Shown: positions 1 to 9,224, numbered from the stretch's first letter. The stretch: DNA of 64,000 nucleotides from Crossiella sp. S99.2 (GCF_023094165.1 NZ_JALMDK010000004.1:186001-250000), one strand, 5' to 3'. Program-made: numbers and translations. The notes: generated from the sequence alone by a model not told the origin.

Positions 1-677
1 AGGAACTGTCCCCGATGGCCTGGCGGCTGCTCATGCGGCGCAGCCCCAGCCGGTCGATGACCCTGGTCGGCGACATCGCGCAGACCGGCGATCTGGCCGG
101 GGCCAACTCCTGGCAGGACGTGCTCGGGCCCTACGTGGCCGAGCGGTGGAAGCTGACCCAGCTCACGGTCAACTACCGCACCCCGCGCGAGATCATGGAC
201 ATCGCCGCCGAGGTCCTCGCTGAACTGCCCGCCGGACTCACCCCGCCCAGCTCGGTCCGGGACAGCGGACAGGCCCCGTGGAGCCGCCGGGTCGACCGCG
301 GCGAGCTGGCCAAACAGCTCGCCGACACGGTGCTGCGGGAACTGGCCGAGATCGGCGAAGGCCGCCTCGGCGTGATCGTCCCGGCCGCCGAGCTGGCCGA
401 ATTGGGCGAGGCGGTCCTGGAGGTCGTGCCGGGCGCCGCGCTCGGCGAGAGCCCCGAACTGGAGAACCAGGTGGTGCTGATGAGCACCCGGCAGGCCAAG
501 GGCCTGGAATTCGACGGGGTACTGGTGGTCGACCCGGCCGAGATCCTGGCCGAGTCCCCGCGCGGCGCCAACGACCTCTACGTGGCGCTGACCAGGGCGA
601 CCCAGCGGCTCGGCGTGCTGCACACCGCGCCGCTGCCGCCCGCGCTGAGGGGCCTGACACAGGTCGACGCCAGCTAA
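1..677 (+). CDS. UvrD-like helicase, HelD/HelR type, C-terminal part
   Basis: This is the 3' end of a superfamily 1 ATPase; its beginning lies upstream of the window and the frame is open from base 3. The visible helicase motifs come in the expected order: GDIAQ (motif III) near base 67, NYR (motif IV) near 171, KGLEFD (motif V) near 499 and VALTRAT (motif VI) near 583. The words around NYR and the lack of a nuclease domain fit the HelD/HelR branch. Members of that branch bind RNA polymerase, recycle stalled complexes and in actinomycetes can protect against rifampicin. The family is clear from the motifs. The HelR assignment is inference, because the N-terminal polymerase-binding arm is not in view. 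A UvrD/PcrA repair helicase is the alternative. Confidence 0.75.
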   Translation, partial: ELSPMAWRLLMRRSPSRSMTLVGDIAQTGDLAGANSWQDVLGPYVAERWKLTQLTVNYRTPREIMDIAAEVLAELPAGLTPPSSVRDSGQAPWSRRVDRGELAKQLADTVLRELAEIGEGRLGVIVPAAELAELGEAVLEVVPGAALGESPELENQVVLMSTRQAKGLEFDGVLVVDPAEILAESPRGANDLYVALTRATQRLGVLHTAPLPPALRGLTQVDAS

Positions 678-731
678 GTTACCGACTGGTAGCCTACCGG
701 GGATCTTCTTCCAGGACGAAGGGACCCGACC

Positions 732-2453
732 GTGGGCAACGAGGTGCTGTTCAACCCCGACAGCTACGACCCGACGCACCTGGACTCCGAGTCCCGGCGC
801 TTGCTGCGGGCCACGATCGACTGGTTCGAGGCCCGCGGCAAGCGCCGGCTGCTCTCCGATGCCCTGGACCGGGTCTGGTACACGGAGTTCCTGGACTTCG
901 TGCGGCGGGAGAAGCTGTTCGCCACCTTCAACACCCCCGCCGCCGACGCCGCCGGGGACGAGCACAAGCGCTGGGACGCCACGCGCAACGCCGCGCTGAG
1001 CGAGATCCTCGGCTTCTACGGCCTGCCGTACTGGTACACCTGGCAGGTCAGCGTGCTCGGCCTCGGCCCGATCTGGATGAGCGAGAACAAGGAAGCCCGC
1101 GACCGGGCGGCCGAACTCCTGGACAGTGGCGCGGTGTTCGCCTTCGGCTTGTCGGAGAAGGAACACGGCGCGGACGTCTACTCCACCGACATGATCCTCA
1201 CCCCCAGCGCGGACGGCGGGTTCACCGCGACCGGGGACAAGTACTACATCGGCAACGGCAACGTGGCCGGGATCGTCTCGGTGTTCGGCCGACGGTCCGA
1301 TGTGGACGGTCCAGAGGGCTACGTGTTCTTCGCGGCAGACTCCCAGCACGAGAAGTTCTCGTTGGTGCAGAACGTGGTCGACTCGCAGATGTACGTCTCC
1401 GAGTTCCGCCTGGACGGTTATCCAGTGCGGGAGCAGGACATCCTGCACACCGGCCCGGACGCCTTCAGCGCGGCGCTGAACACGGTCAACGTCGGCAAGT
1501 TCAACCTGTGCACGGCCTCGATCGGCATCTCTGAGCACTCGTTCTATGAGGCGATCACGCACGCGCACAACCGGATCCTCTACGGCAAGCGGGTCACCGA
1601 GTTCCCGCACGTGCGGCAGAACTTCGTGGACGCCTACGCCCGGCTGGCCGCGATGAAGCTGTTCGCCGACCGGTCGGTGGACTACTTCCGCTCCGCCACC
1701 GCCGAGGACCGGCGCTACCTGCTGTTCAACCCGATCACCAAGATGAAGGTGACCTCCGAGGGCGAGCAGGTGATCGACCTGCTGTGGGATGTCATCGCGG
1801 CCAAGGGTTTTGAGAAGAACACCTACTTCAACCAGGCCACCGCGCACATCAGGGCGCTGCCCAAGCTGGAGGGCACGGTGCACGTCAACCTGGCCCTGGT
1901 GCTCAAGTTCATGCCCAACTACCTGTTCAACCCGGCCGAGTACGACGCCGTGCCCACCCGGCACGACGCCGCCGACGACGAGTTCTTCTTCCAGCAGGGC
2001 CCGGCCCGCGGCCTGGGCAAGATCCGTTTCCAGGACTGGCGCGCGGTGTACGAGCGCTTCGCCAAGATCCCCAACGTGGCCCGCTTCCTGGAGCAGGCCG
2101 ACGGCCTCAAGACGTTGCTCACCACGGCCGCCCCCGATGAGGCGCAGCAGAAGGATCTGGACTTCCTGCTCAACCTGGGCCAGCTGTTCACCCTGGTCGT
2201 CTACGGCCAGCTGATCCTGGAACAGGCCGAGCTGACCGGATCGTCGCCGGACCTCCTGGACCAGGTCTTCGACGTGCTGGTCCGCGACTTCTCCGGCTAC
2301 GCGGTCGCCTTGCACGGCAAGGCTTCCGCCACCGACGCGCAGCGGTCCTGGGCCCTGGCGCACGTGCGCGGACCGGTGGTGGACCGGGAGCGGTTCGAGC
2401 GGCTGTGGGGCGAGGTGGCGGAGCTGTCCGGCCGCTACGAGATGCGCCCCTGA
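732..2453 (+). CDS. Acyl-CoA dehydrogenase family flavoprotein, long form
   Basis: A 573-residue protein with a GTG start shortly after a weak GAAGGG ribosome site. It is about 190 residues longer than a standard acyl-CoA dehydrogenase. The N-terminal helical domain is followed by the beta-domain segment FGLSEKEHGADV (residues about 138-149), which matches the flavin-contacting stretch of the family, and by a C-terminal helical domain. LEGTVHVN near residue 379 lies where acyl-CoA oxidases and long-form dehydrogenases carry an active-site region. It probably oxidises an acyl-CoA or related thioester in the cytoplasm. The substrate is unknown, and the gene is alone in its transcription unit. 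Its last 19 bases overlap the convergent MerR gene. Confidence 0.8.
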   Translation: MGNEVLFNPDSYDPTHLDSESRRLLRATIDWFEARGKRRLLSDALDRVWYTEFLDFVRREKLFATFNTPAADAAGDEHKRWDATRNAALSEILGFYGLPYWYTWQVSVLGLGPIWMSENKEARDRAAELLDSGAVFAFGLSEKEHGADVYSTDMILTPSADGGFTATGDKYYIGNGNVAGIVSVFGRRSDVDGPEGYVFFAADSQHEKFSLVQNVVDSQMYVSEFRLDGYPVREQDILHTGPDAFSAALNTVNVGKFNLCTASIGISEHSFYEAITHAHNRILYGKRVTEFPHVRQNFVDAYARLAAMKLFADRSVDYFRSATAEDRRYLLFNPITKMKVTSEGEQVIDLLWDVIAAKGFEKNTYFNQATAHIRALPKLEGTVHVNLALVLKFMPNYLFNPAEYDAVPTRHDAADDEFFFQQGPARGLGKIRFQDWRAVYERFAKIPNVARFLEQADGLKTLLTTAAPDEAQQKDLDFLLNLGQLFTLVVYGQLILEQAELTGSSPDLLDQVFDVLVRDFSGYAVALHGKASATDAQRSWALAHVRGPVVDRERFERLWGEVAELSGRYEMRP

Positions 2454-2857
2454 GGCGCCCAGACGCCGGCGGCCGTCCCCTCGTGGACGTGCCGCCGGTA
2501 CGCCTGGACCTTGCCTTGGATCACCGCCAGATTCGCCTCCAGTTCGGTGATCTTCTCCCGCACCGCCCGCTCGTGTTCTTCCAGCAGGGCAAGGCGTTCC
2601 GGCTCGTTGCCGGGGCCGAGCCGGACCAGGCGGGCGAACTCCTTGATCACCGTGATCGGCATGCCCGAGGCACGCAGCCGGTTGCACAGCACCAGCCAGT
2701 CCACATCGGACTGCTCGTAGAGCCGCTGTCCGCCGCTGGTGCGCGGGATCTCGCGCAGGAACAGCCCTTCGCGCTCGAAGAAGCGCAGCGCGTGCACGCT
2801 CAACCCGGTCGTCTCGGCGACCCGTCCGATCGGCAGCCCGCCGCCACTCGTAGCCAC
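2435..2857 (-). CDS. MerR-family transcriptional regulator
   Basis: A 140-residue regulator. The GTG start at 2857 is chosen because AAGGAG lies just upstream and the MerR signature begins at once (IGRVAETTGLSVHALRFFER). The order is an N-terminal winged helix-turn-helix (residues about 10-75), a hinge and a dimerisation coiled coil (about 85-125). There is no cysteine cluster at the C-terminus, so it is not an obvious metal sensor. This form is typical of the small MerR regulators that control reductases. It is divergent from an SDR gene, and a MerR-type promoter with a perfect dyad sits between them, so it most likely regulates that gene and itself. The inducer is unknown. Confidence 0.9.
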   Translation of the reverse strand: MATSGGGLPIGRVAETTGLSVHALRFFEREGLFLREIPRTSGGQRLYEQSDVDWLVLCNRLRASGMPITVIKEFARLVRLGPGNEPERLALLEEHERAVREKITELEANLAVIQGKVQAYRRHVHEGTAAGVWAPQGRIS

Positions 2858-2865
2858 GGCACTCC

Positions 2866-2896
2866 TTGACCTAGAGAACACTCTAGATTTTAGCGT
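2866..2896 (+). promoter_or_regulatory. MerR-type promoter/operator, apparently leaderless
   Basis: TTGACC (2866-2871) and TAGCGT (2891-2896) are separated by 19 bases, the overlong spacer typical of MerR-activated promoters. Inside lies the perfect dyad CTAGAG-AACA-CTCTAG (2871-2886). The ATG of the SDR gene starts six bases after the -10 box, so the transcript should have essentially no leader. No Shine-Dalgarno sequence is visible. Confidence 0.75.
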
Positions 2897-2902
2897 CGCG
2901 GT

Positions 2903-3799
2903 ATGTCTTTCACCGCGCAGCACACCGCCGCCGAGGTCCTCAGCGGCATCGATCTCACTGGGCGCACCGCCCTGGTCACCGGTGGCTATTCCGGGCTGGG
3001 CCTGGAGATCACCCGCGCGCTGACCGCCGCGGGCGCGCAGGTCCTGGTCCCGGCCCGCCGCCCCGAGACCGCCCGCACCCACCTCCCGGACACCGAGATC
3101 GAGGCCCTGGACCTGGCCGACCAGCACGACATCCGGGATTTCGCCGCCCGGTTCCTGGACTCCGGCCGCAGCCTGGACCTGGTGATCGCCAACGCGGGCA
3201 TCATGGCCTGCCCGGAAACCCGGGTCGGCCCCGGATGGGAAGCGCACTTCGCGGTCAACCACCTCGGCCACTTCGCCCTGGTCAACCAGCTCCGCCCGGC
3301 CCTGTCCGGCACCGCGCGGGTGGTGTCGGTCAGCTCCTCCGGCCACTTCCTCGCCGACATCCGCTGGGCCGACCCGCACTGGACCACCGGCTACGACCGC
3401 TGGCTGGCCTACGCGCAAAGCAAAACCGCGAACGCCCTGTTCGCCCTGCACCTGGACACCCTGGGCGTGCGCGCCTTCGCCGTGCACCCCGGCAGCATCC
3501 TCACCCCGCTGCAACGCCACATCCCGCGCGCCGAACAGCTCGCCCTGGGCTGGTTCGCCGCCGACGGCACCCCCGCGCCCGGGTTCAAAACCCCGGCGCA
3601 GGGCGCGGCCACCGCCGTGTGGGCGGCGACCGCGCCCGAACTGGACGGGCACGGCGGGGCGTACTGCCAGGACAACGCCCTGGCCCGGCCCGCGGACACC
3701 GAGGACATGCTGATCGGCGGCGTCAAACCGTGGGCCAGGGACCCGGCGGCCGCGGCCCGGCTGTGGGACCTCTCCGCCGAGCTGACCGGGGTGGGCTGA
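2903..3799 (+). CDS. Short-chain dehydrogenase/reductase
   Basis: A 298-residue classical SDR of the retinol-dehydrogenase/oxidoreductase type. The Rossmann motif TGGYSGLG is at residues 26-33, the NAG motif of strand 4 near 97, the catalytic serine in SVSSSGH near 145, and YAQSK places Tyr170 and Lys174 in the active site. It should catalyse NAD(P)(H)-dependent oxidation or reduction of an alcohol/carbonyl substrate in the cytoplasm; the substrate cannot be read from the sequence. It is divergent from the MerR gene and shares its operator. Induction by the signal sensed by that regulator is therefore likely. The start has no ribosome site and fits leaderless translation. Confidence 0.88.
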   Translation: MSFTAQHTAAEVLSGIDLTGRTALVTGGYSGLGLEITRALTAAGAQVLVPARRPETARTHLPDTEIEALDLADQHDIRDFAARFLDSGRSLDLVIANAGIMACPETRVGPGWEAHFAVNHLGHFALVNQLRPALSGTARVVSVSSSGHFLADIRWADPHWTTGYDRWLAYAQSKTANALFALHLDTLGVRAFAVHPGSILTPLQRHIPRAEQLALGWFAADGTPAPGFKTPAQGAATAVWAATAPELDGHGGAYCQDNALARPADTEDMLIGGVKPWARDPAAAARLWDLSAELTGVG

Positions 3800-3801
3800 G
3801 G

Positions 3802-4635
3802 TCAGCGGAAGGCCCCGGCATGCTCGGCCACCCAGTCGGCGAAGGTACGCGCGGGCCGCCCGAGCAGCTGCTCAACGTCCGGGTGCACGGTGTAGCCCTC
3901 CCGCGGCGGATCGGCGTACCAGCCGATGACGTGCTCGACCGCCTCGGCCGAGTACCCCCAGCCGCGCATCCGCTCCTTGGCCTGTTCCTCGGTCAGCTCG
4001 ACGAACCGGAGGTCCCGGCCCAGCGCGGCGCCCAGCTGCCGGACCCGGTCGGCGAAGGTCAGCACCTCGGGTCCGGTGAGCACGTAGTCGCGGCCGGCGT
4101 GCCCGTCCTCGGTGAGCGTGCGCACCGCCACCTCGGCGATATCGTCCTCGTGCACCATGGCGCTGCGCAGCTCCGGGAAAGCCTCCCGCACCACGCCCTC
4201 GTCCCGGATCGACCCGACCCAGGACAGCGTGTTGGACATGAACTCCACCGGCCGCAACACGGCCTGGGCCAGCCCCGCCGCGGCGATCGCCTGCTCCACC
4301 GGCCCCGGCTCACCGCCCCACAGCGTGCTCACCCGCCGCACCCCGGCCGCGGCGATCTCCTTGGCCAGCTCGGGGCCGGTGCGCAGCGGGGCGCCGGTGG
4401 CCGCGTCGTAGGTGAGCAGGAACACCGCGCTCGCCCCGGCCAGCGCGGGGCGGAGGCTGCCGGGGTCGGCCAGGTCGCCCACGGCCACCTCCACCCCGTC
4501 CGGGAACGCGGCTCGTTCCGGACTCCGGGTCAGTGCCCGGACCCGGTGGCCCCGGCGCCGCAGTTCGGCCAGCACCCGGCCGCCAATGTTTCCGGTCGCT
4601 CCGGCGACCACGGTGATTCCGTTGTCATCGATCAT
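3802..4635 (-). CDS. NmrA-type NAD(P)-binding oxidoreductase
   Basis: A 277-residue atypical SDR of the NmrA/QOR2 group. The dinucleotide loop GATGNIGG lies near residues 13-20, followed by the basic LTRSPERA stretch that often selects NADP(H). No SDR catalytic Tyr-x3-Lys is evident, as is usual in this group. It is likely a quinone or azo-compound reductase, or a redox sensor. It ends two bases from the convergent SDR gene. It is transcribed from a MerR/SoxR-like promoter (4643-4673) with the ATG seven bases after the -10 box. A second NmrA-like gene at 39930 has a promoter of the same design. Confidence 0.82.
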   Translation of the reverse strand: MIDDNGITVVAGATGNIGGRVLAELRRRGHRVRALTRSPERAAFPDGVEVAVGDLADPGSLRPALAGASAVFLLTYDAATGAPLRTGPELAKEIAAAGVRRVSTLWGGEPGPVEQAIAAAGLAQAVLRPVEFMSNTLSWVGSIRDEGVVREAFPELRSAMVHEDDIAEVAVRTLTEDGHAGRDYVLTGPEVLTFADRVRQLGAALGRDLRFVELTEEQAKERMRGWGYSAEAVEHVIGWYADPPREGYTVHPDVEQLLGRPARTFADWVAEHAGAFR

Positions 4636-4642
4636 GATCCGG

Positions 4643-4673
4643 AGGCTATTTCCTCCATTTAACTGGAGGTCAA
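4643..4673 (-). promoter_or_regulatory. MerR/SoxR-like promoter of the NmrA gene
   Basis: Read on the minus strand, TTGACC (4673-4668) and TAGCCT (4648-4643) are 19 bases apart. The perfect inverted repeat CCTCCA-N6-TGGAGG (4652-4669) fills the spacer. The ATG follows the -10 box after seven bases, which implies a leaderless transcript. The layout is that of SoxR/MerR-activated promoters. Confidence 0.72.
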
Positions 4674-4721
4674 CGGCCGAATCGCGGGGGCTGCGGACGG
4701 CCGCCTACGATTCACCTCGAT

Positions 4722-6359
4722 ATGAGCGCCACACTCGTCGCCAAGGGTCTCGCCGCAGGGCATGGGGACCGTGTTCTGTTCTCCGGTTTGGACCTGGTCG
4801 TCGCCCCCGGCGATGTGATCGGCCTGGTCGGGGTGAACGGGGCGGGCAAATCCACCCTGCTGCGCACCCTCGGCGGGCTGCTCACCGCCGAGGAGGGCTC
4901 GATCCGGCTCAACCCGCCCAGCGCCGTCGTCGGCCACCTCCCCCAGGAACCGGAACGCCGGGCCGGAGAATCGGTGCGGGACTTCCTGGCCCGCCGCACC
5001 GGGGTCGCCGCCGCGCAAACGCGGATGGACACCGACCTGGAGGCGCTGACCGCGGGCGCGCCCGGCTCCGACGACGCCTACTCCGACAGCCTGGAACGAT
5101 GGCTGGCCCTCGGCGGCGCGGACCTGGACGAGCGGATGGGCGAGGTGGTCGCCGACCTCGGACTCACCGTCGGCCTGGACGCGCCGATGACCGGGCTCTC
5201 CGGTGGGCAGGCCGCGCGGGCCGGGCTGGCCTCGCTGCTGCTGAGCCGGTACGACATCTTCCTGCTCGACGAGCCCACCAACGACCTCGACCTGGACGGC
5301 CTGGACCGCCTCGAAGCCTTCGTCACCGGGCTGCGCGCCGGGACGGTCCTGGTCAGCCACGACCGCGAGTGCCTCACCCGCACGGTCAACCGGGTGGTCG
5401 AACTCGACCTGATCCAGCAGCAGATCCGCAGTTACGGCGGCGGCTACACCGCCTACCTCACCGAACGCGAGGTGGCCCGGCGGCACGCCCGCGACCAGTA
5501 CGACGACTACGCCGACACCGTCTCCGCCCTGGAAGCGCGGGCCCGCACCCAGCGGTCCTGGATGGAGAAGGGCGTGAAGAACGCCCGCCGCAAGGCCGGG
5601 GACAACGACAAGCAGGGCCGCAAGTTCCGCAGCGAGTCCACCGAGAAACAGGCATCCAAGGCCCGGCAGACCGAGCGGCTGATCGAACGCCTGGACGTGG
5701 TGGAGGAACCACGCAAGGAGTGGGAACTGCGCATGGAGATCGCCGCCGCACCCCGCGCGGGCGCGGTGGTGGCGACGCTGCGCGCGGCGGTGCTGCGGCG
5801 CGGCGGCTTCACCCTCGGACCGGTGGACCTGCAGATCGACTGGGCGGACAAGGTCGCCATCACCGGCGCCAACGGAGCCGGGAAATCCACCCTCCTGGCC
5901 GCGTTGCTGGGCCGCGCACAACTCGACTCGGGGCAGGCGTCACTGGGTCCGGGGGTGGTGGTCGGCGAGGTCGACCAGGCCCGCGGCCTGTTCCTCGGCG
6001 GCGAACCACTGGTGGACGCCTTCAACGCGGCCGTGCCCGAACAGGCCCCGGCCGAGGTGCGCACGCTGCTGGCCAAGTTCGGGCTGAACGCGGTGCACGT
6101 GACCCGCCCGGCCGCGACCCTCTCCCCCGGCGAACGCACCCGCGCCGCCCTCGCCCTGCTCCAGGCCCGCGGCGTCAACCTCCTGGTCCTGGACGAGCCG
6201 ACCAACCACCTGGACCTGCCCGCGATCGAACAGCTCGAACAGGCCCTGGCCCACTACCCGGGCACGTTGCTGCTGGTCACGCACGACCGGCGGATGCTGG
6301 ACACGGTCGCCACCACCCGGCACCTGCACGTGGACGACGGCAAGGTCACCGACCGCTGA
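4722..6359 (+). CDS. ABC-F family ATPase, ribosome-associated type
   Basis: A 545-residue protein with two fused ABC ATPase domains and no membrane segment. Walker A motifs are GVNGAGKST (near 38) and GANGAGKST (near 381). Signature motifs are LSGGQ (near 159) and LSPGE (near 467), and Walker B with D-loop appears as LLDEPTNDLD and VLDEPTNHLD. A charged helical linker (about 255-340) joins the domains, as in ABC-F proteins that enter the ribosomal E site. Such proteins either gate translation (EttA-like) or protect against macrolide, lincosamide or similar drugs. Which applies here cannot be decided; there is no neighbouring biosynthetic cluster. A possible -10 box, TACGAT (4706-4711), lies just upstream. 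Confidence 0.92.
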   Translation: MSATLVAKGLAAGHGDRVLFSGLDLVVAPGDVIGLVGVNGAGKSTLLRTLGGLLTAEEGSIRLNPPSAVVGHLPQEPERRAGESVRDFLARRTGVAAAQTRMDTDLEALTAGAPGSDDAYSDSLERWLALGGADLDERMGEVVADLGLTVGLDAPMTGLSGGQAARAGLASLLLSRYDIFLLDEPTNDLDLDGLDRLEAFVTGLRAGTVLVSHDRECLTRTVNRVVELDLIQQQIRSYGGGYTAYLTEREVARRHARDQYDDYADTVSALEARARTQRSWMEKGVKNARRKAGDNDKQGRKFRSESTEKQASKARQTERLIERLDVVEEPRKEWELRMEIAAAPRAGAVVATLRAAVLRRGGFTLGPVDLQIDWADKVAITGANGAGKSTLLAALLGRAQLDSGQASLGPGVVVGEVDQARGLFLGGEPLVDAFNAAVPEQAPAEVRTLLAKFGLNAVHVTRPAATLSPGERTRAALALLQARGVNLLVLDEPTNHLDLPAIEQLEQALAHYPGTLLLVTHDRRMLDTVATTRHLHVDDGKVTDR

Positions 6360-6360
6360 C

Positions 6361-6398
6361 ACCCGGGCCGCACCGGAGATTCCCGGCGCGGCCCGGGT
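6361..6398. terminator. Bidirectional hairpin between convergent genes
   Basis: ACCCGGGCCGC (6361-6371) pairs perfectly with GCGGCCCGGGT (6388-6398) across a 16-base loop. It sits exactly between the stop codons of the ABC-F gene and the aminopeptidase gene, so it can serve both transcripts. It lacks a T tract, as is usual in actinomycetes. Confidence 0.7.
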
Positions 6399-6402
6399 CA
6401 GC

Positions 6403-7845
6403 TCAGCGCGGCAGGTGCGACTGCACCCACTGCTCGATGCCGTCGGCGGTGATCGGCAGCGCCTGGGACAGCACCTCGTTGCCGGTGTCGGTGACCAGGA
6501 GGTCGTCCTCGATCCGGACGCCGATACCGCGCAACTCCGGGGGCACGGTCTCGTCGTTGGGGTGGAAGTACAGGCCCGGCTCCACGGTCAGCGTCATCCC
6601 GGCCTCCAGGGTGCCCGCGTGGTAGGCCTTGGCGCTGGAGGAGGCGCAGTCGTGCACGTCCAGGCCCAGGTAGTGGCCGGTGCCGTGCACCATGTACCGC
6701 CGGTGCTGCTGGCCGTTCTGGTCCAGGGCCTCGGCCACCGAGACCTTGAGCAGGCCCCACTCGTGCAGCCCGGTCGCGATGACCTCCATCGCCTTGTTGT
6801 GGAAGGCCCGGTACTCCGCGCCCGGCTTGACCTCGGCCATCGCCGCGGTGTGCGCCTGGTGCACCAGGTCGTAGATCCGCCGCTGCGGTTCGCTGAACGT
6901 GCCGGAGACCGGGAAGGTCCTGGTCACGTCGGCGGTGTAGAGGGTGCGGACCTCGACGCCGGCGTCCATGAGCAGTGCGCAGTCCTCGGGCACCGGACCG
7001 TCGCAGCGCACCCAGTGCAGCACCGGGGCGTGCGGTCCGGCGGCCAGGATGGAGGCGTAGCCGACGCCGTTGCCCTCGGTGCGGCCGCGCCGGTCGAAGG
7101 TGCCCTGCAGCCAGCGCTCGCCGCCACGGCTGATCGCGTACGGGAGTTCGCGGGCCACGTCCTGGAAGCCGAGCACGGTGGCGTCGATGGCCTGCTGGAG
7201 CTGGCCGATCTCCCAGTCGTCCTTGATCCGGCGCAGTTCGGACAGGGTGCGCCGCAGCTGCAACGTCTCACTCACCGTGCCGGGGGCGAGTGCGTCCAGG
7301 AGTGGTTCGACGCCGCTGGTGACCAGCACCGCCGGGATCGCCCCGCGCAGCGCGGAAGGCAGTTCCTCGATCGGCCGCACCGGGATCTCCAGGGCTGCCG
7401 ACCAGTCGGGCAGGCCGGGCACCGGGCCGATCCACAGTTCGCCGTCGCGGGCGTTGGCGAAGAAGTCCGGCTCGTCGGCGCGGGCGGGCTGCCGCAGGTG
7501 CAGCACCGCGTCGTGGCCGCCGCCGGAGGGGGTCATCACCAGCACCGCGCCCTCGGCCTGGCAGCCGGTCAGCCACACGAAGTCGCTGTCGGCGCGGAAG
7601 TCGTAGTCGGTGTCGTTGGCGCGAACCGGGGCGCGGCCCGCGGCGACCGCGATGCGCTTGCCCGGCAGGGCGGCGGAGAGCCGGGCGCGGTGCGCCGCCG
7701 AGGCCTTGGCCAGGCCGTCGGGCACCCGGACCGCGCGGTCCGCGGGGCCCCAGCCGGTGCCGATGAGGGCGCGGAAGCCCTCGGCATCGATCGGCCGGAT
7801 CGGGTCGCGCCGGGCGGGTTCCTCCGCCTCGTTCTGGGTAGTCAC
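6403..7845 (-). CDS. pepP: Aminopeptidase P (Xaa-Pro aminopeptidase, M24B)
   Basis: A 480-residue metallopeptidase. GTG at 7845 is chosen for the preceding GGAGGAG. An N-terminal creatinase-like domain (about 20-200) precedes the pita-bread catalytic domain. The metal ligands expected for the family are present: Asp294 (MDAG), Asp306 (TADVTRT), His391 (GTGH), Glu422 (VEPG) and Glu446 (RIED). It removes the N-terminal residue from peptides with proline, or hydroxyproline, in second position. It is the last gene of the hydroxyproline operon, 17 bases after the dehydrogenase stop. This suggests a role in releasing imino acids from collagen-like peptides. It has no signal peptide, so it would act on imported peptides. 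Confidence 0.92.
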   Translation of the reverse strand: MTTQNEAEEPARRDPIRPIDAEGFRALIGTGWGPADRAVRVPDGLAKASAAHRARLSAALPGKRIAVAAGRAPVRANDTDYDFRADSDFVWLTGCQAEGAVLVMTPSGGGHDAVLHLRQPARADEPDFFANARDGELWIGPVPGLPDWSAALEIPVRPIEELPSALRGAIPAVLVTSGVEPLLDALAPGTVSETLQLRRTLSELRRIKDDWEIGQLQQAIDATVLGFQDVARELPYAISRGGERWLQGTFDRRGRTEGNGVGYASILAAGPHAPVLHWVRCDGPVPEDCALLMDAGVEVRTLYTADVTRTFPVSGTFSEPQRRIYDLVHQAHTAAMAEVKPGAEYRAFHNKAMEVIATGLHEWGLLKVSVAEALDQNGQQHRRYMVHGTGHYLGLDVHDCASSSAKAYHAGTLEAGMTLTVEPGLYFHPNDETVPPELRGIGVRIEDDLLVTDTGNEVLSQALPITADGIEQWVQSHLPR

Positions 7846-7862
7846 TGCTCCTCCTGCCGTGT

Positions 7863-9224
7863 TCACGCCTGTACCTGCACAGTACGTTCCCTGGTGTAGA
7901 ACCGGACGGCGGCCTTGCCCTGCTCCTTCTCGCCGTACCCGGAGTGCTTCTCGCCACCGAAGGGCAGGTGGAAGTCCACGCCGTTGGTGGGCAGGTTGAC
8001 CTTGACCATGCCGGACTCGCTGCGTCGCACCGCGGTCAGCGCCGCGCCCAGATCGGCCGTGTACACCGAGGTGACCAGCCCGAACTGGGTGCCGTTGGCC
8101 CGCTCGAACGCCTCCGCCACGGTCGCCACCCCGGCGAGGGCGGCGATGGGGCCGAAGACCTCCTCGTGGAACAGCGGGGCGTCCGGGCCGATCCGGTCGA
8201 CGATCACCGGGTTGAGATACCAGCCGTCGGCGGCCTCGGTGTAGGGCGTGGTGAGCAGCCGGCCACCGGCGGCCTCGGCCTGGGCGGCGGCGGTGAGGAC
8301 CTGTTTGCGGGCGCCTTCGGTGATCACCGGGCCGAGGTCGGGGCTCTCGGCCGGGTCGGCCACCCGCAGTCCGGTGATCGCGGCTTCCAGGCGTTCGGTG
8401 AACGGGCCGGGGTCGCCGACGACGAAGATCCGTTTGGTGGCGGTGCATTTCTGCCCGGCGTAGCCCATGGCGGCGCGGGCCACATCCTGCGCGGCCCGGT
8501 CCAGGTCGGCGTCGGGCAGCACGATGGTGGCGGAGAGTCCGCCCATCTCGGCCTGCACCGGGATGCCGCGCTGGGCGGCGGCCACCGAGATGATCCGGCC
8601 GACCGTGGTGGAGCCGGTGAAGGACACCACGTCCACGGCGTCCAGGAGGGCCGAGCCGGTTTCCGCGCCACCGGGGGTGACGGCCAGGAGTCCGGCGGGC
8701 AGCACCCGGTCGAGCAAGGCGGCGAACCGCTGGGCGACCGCGGTGGCCTCCGGCGCGGGCTTGATCACCACCCCGTTGCCGGCGGCCAGCGCGGGGGCGA
8801 GCTTCCAGACCGGGATGGCCAGGGGGAAGTTCCACGGGGTGACGAGTCCGGCGACACCGCGGGCACGCCGGGTGGTGAAGGCCAGGCCGCCGCCGGTGGG
8901 GTAGTTCTCCCCGGCCGGGTCGTAGGCCTGCTGGGCGTAGTAGCGCAGGATGGCGACGGCTCGGGCGACCTCGGCGGCGGCTTCCTGCCGTGGTTTGCCG
9001 ACCTCGCGCACGATGAGGTCGGTGAGAGTGCCGGCGTCGCGCTCGAACTCGGCGACCGCGGCGGTCAGCGCGGCCGAGCGCACGGCGGGTCCGGCGTCCT
9101 CCCAGTCCCGGCCGGCGGCGCGGGCGCGGGCCACGGTGGCTTCGACGGCGGCCCGGTCGGCGGCCGCGGTCTCCACGACGATGTCGCCGGGCCGCTGCGG
9201 ACTGGTGGACACGATGGTGCTCAC
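7863..9224 (-). CDS. Aldehyde dehydrogenase, likely 2,5-dioxopentanoate (alpha-ketoglutarate semialdehyde) dehydrogenase
   Basis: A 453-residue NAD(P)-dependent aldehyde dehydrogenase. The GTG start at 9224 overlaps the epimerase stop by four bases (GTGA). The family marks are TPWNFP near 129, the general base Glu226 in AEMGG, the nucleophile Cys260 in GQKCTATKR, and FGPIAAL near the C-terminal third. In hydroxyproline catabolism the last step oxidises alpha-ketoglutarate semialdehyde to 2-oxoglutarate. The position directly after the epimerase and deaminase genes makes that the likely reaction. The fold and catalysis are seen in the sequence; the substrate is inferred from context. Confidence 0.9.
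   Translation of the reverse strand: MSTIVSTSPQRPGDIVVETAAADRAAVEATVARARAAGRDWEDAGPAVRSAALTAAVAEFERDAGTLTDLIVREVGKPRQEAAAEVARAVAILRYYAQQAYDPAGENYPTGGGLAFTTRRARGVAGLVTPWNFPLAIPVWKLAPALAAGNGVVIKPAPEATAVAQRFAALLDRVLPAGLLAVTPGGAETGSALLDAVDVVSFTGSTTVGRIISVAAAQRGIPVQAEMGGLSATIVLPDADLDRAAQDVARAAMGYAGQKCTATKRIFVVGDPGPFTERLEAAITGLRVADPAESPDLGPVITEGARKQVLTAAAQAEAAGGRLLTTPYTEAADGWYLNPVIVDRIGPDAPLFHEEVFGPIAALAGVATVAEAFERANGTQFGLVTSVYTADLGAALTAVRRSESGMVKVNLPTNGVDFHLPFGGEKHSGYGEKEQGKAAVRFYTRERTVQVQA

Noticed and set aside
4722..6359. ABC-F gene as a drug exporter
   Set aside because: There are no membrane segments and no permease gene; the two-domain cytosolic plan is that of ribosome-associated ABC-F proteins.
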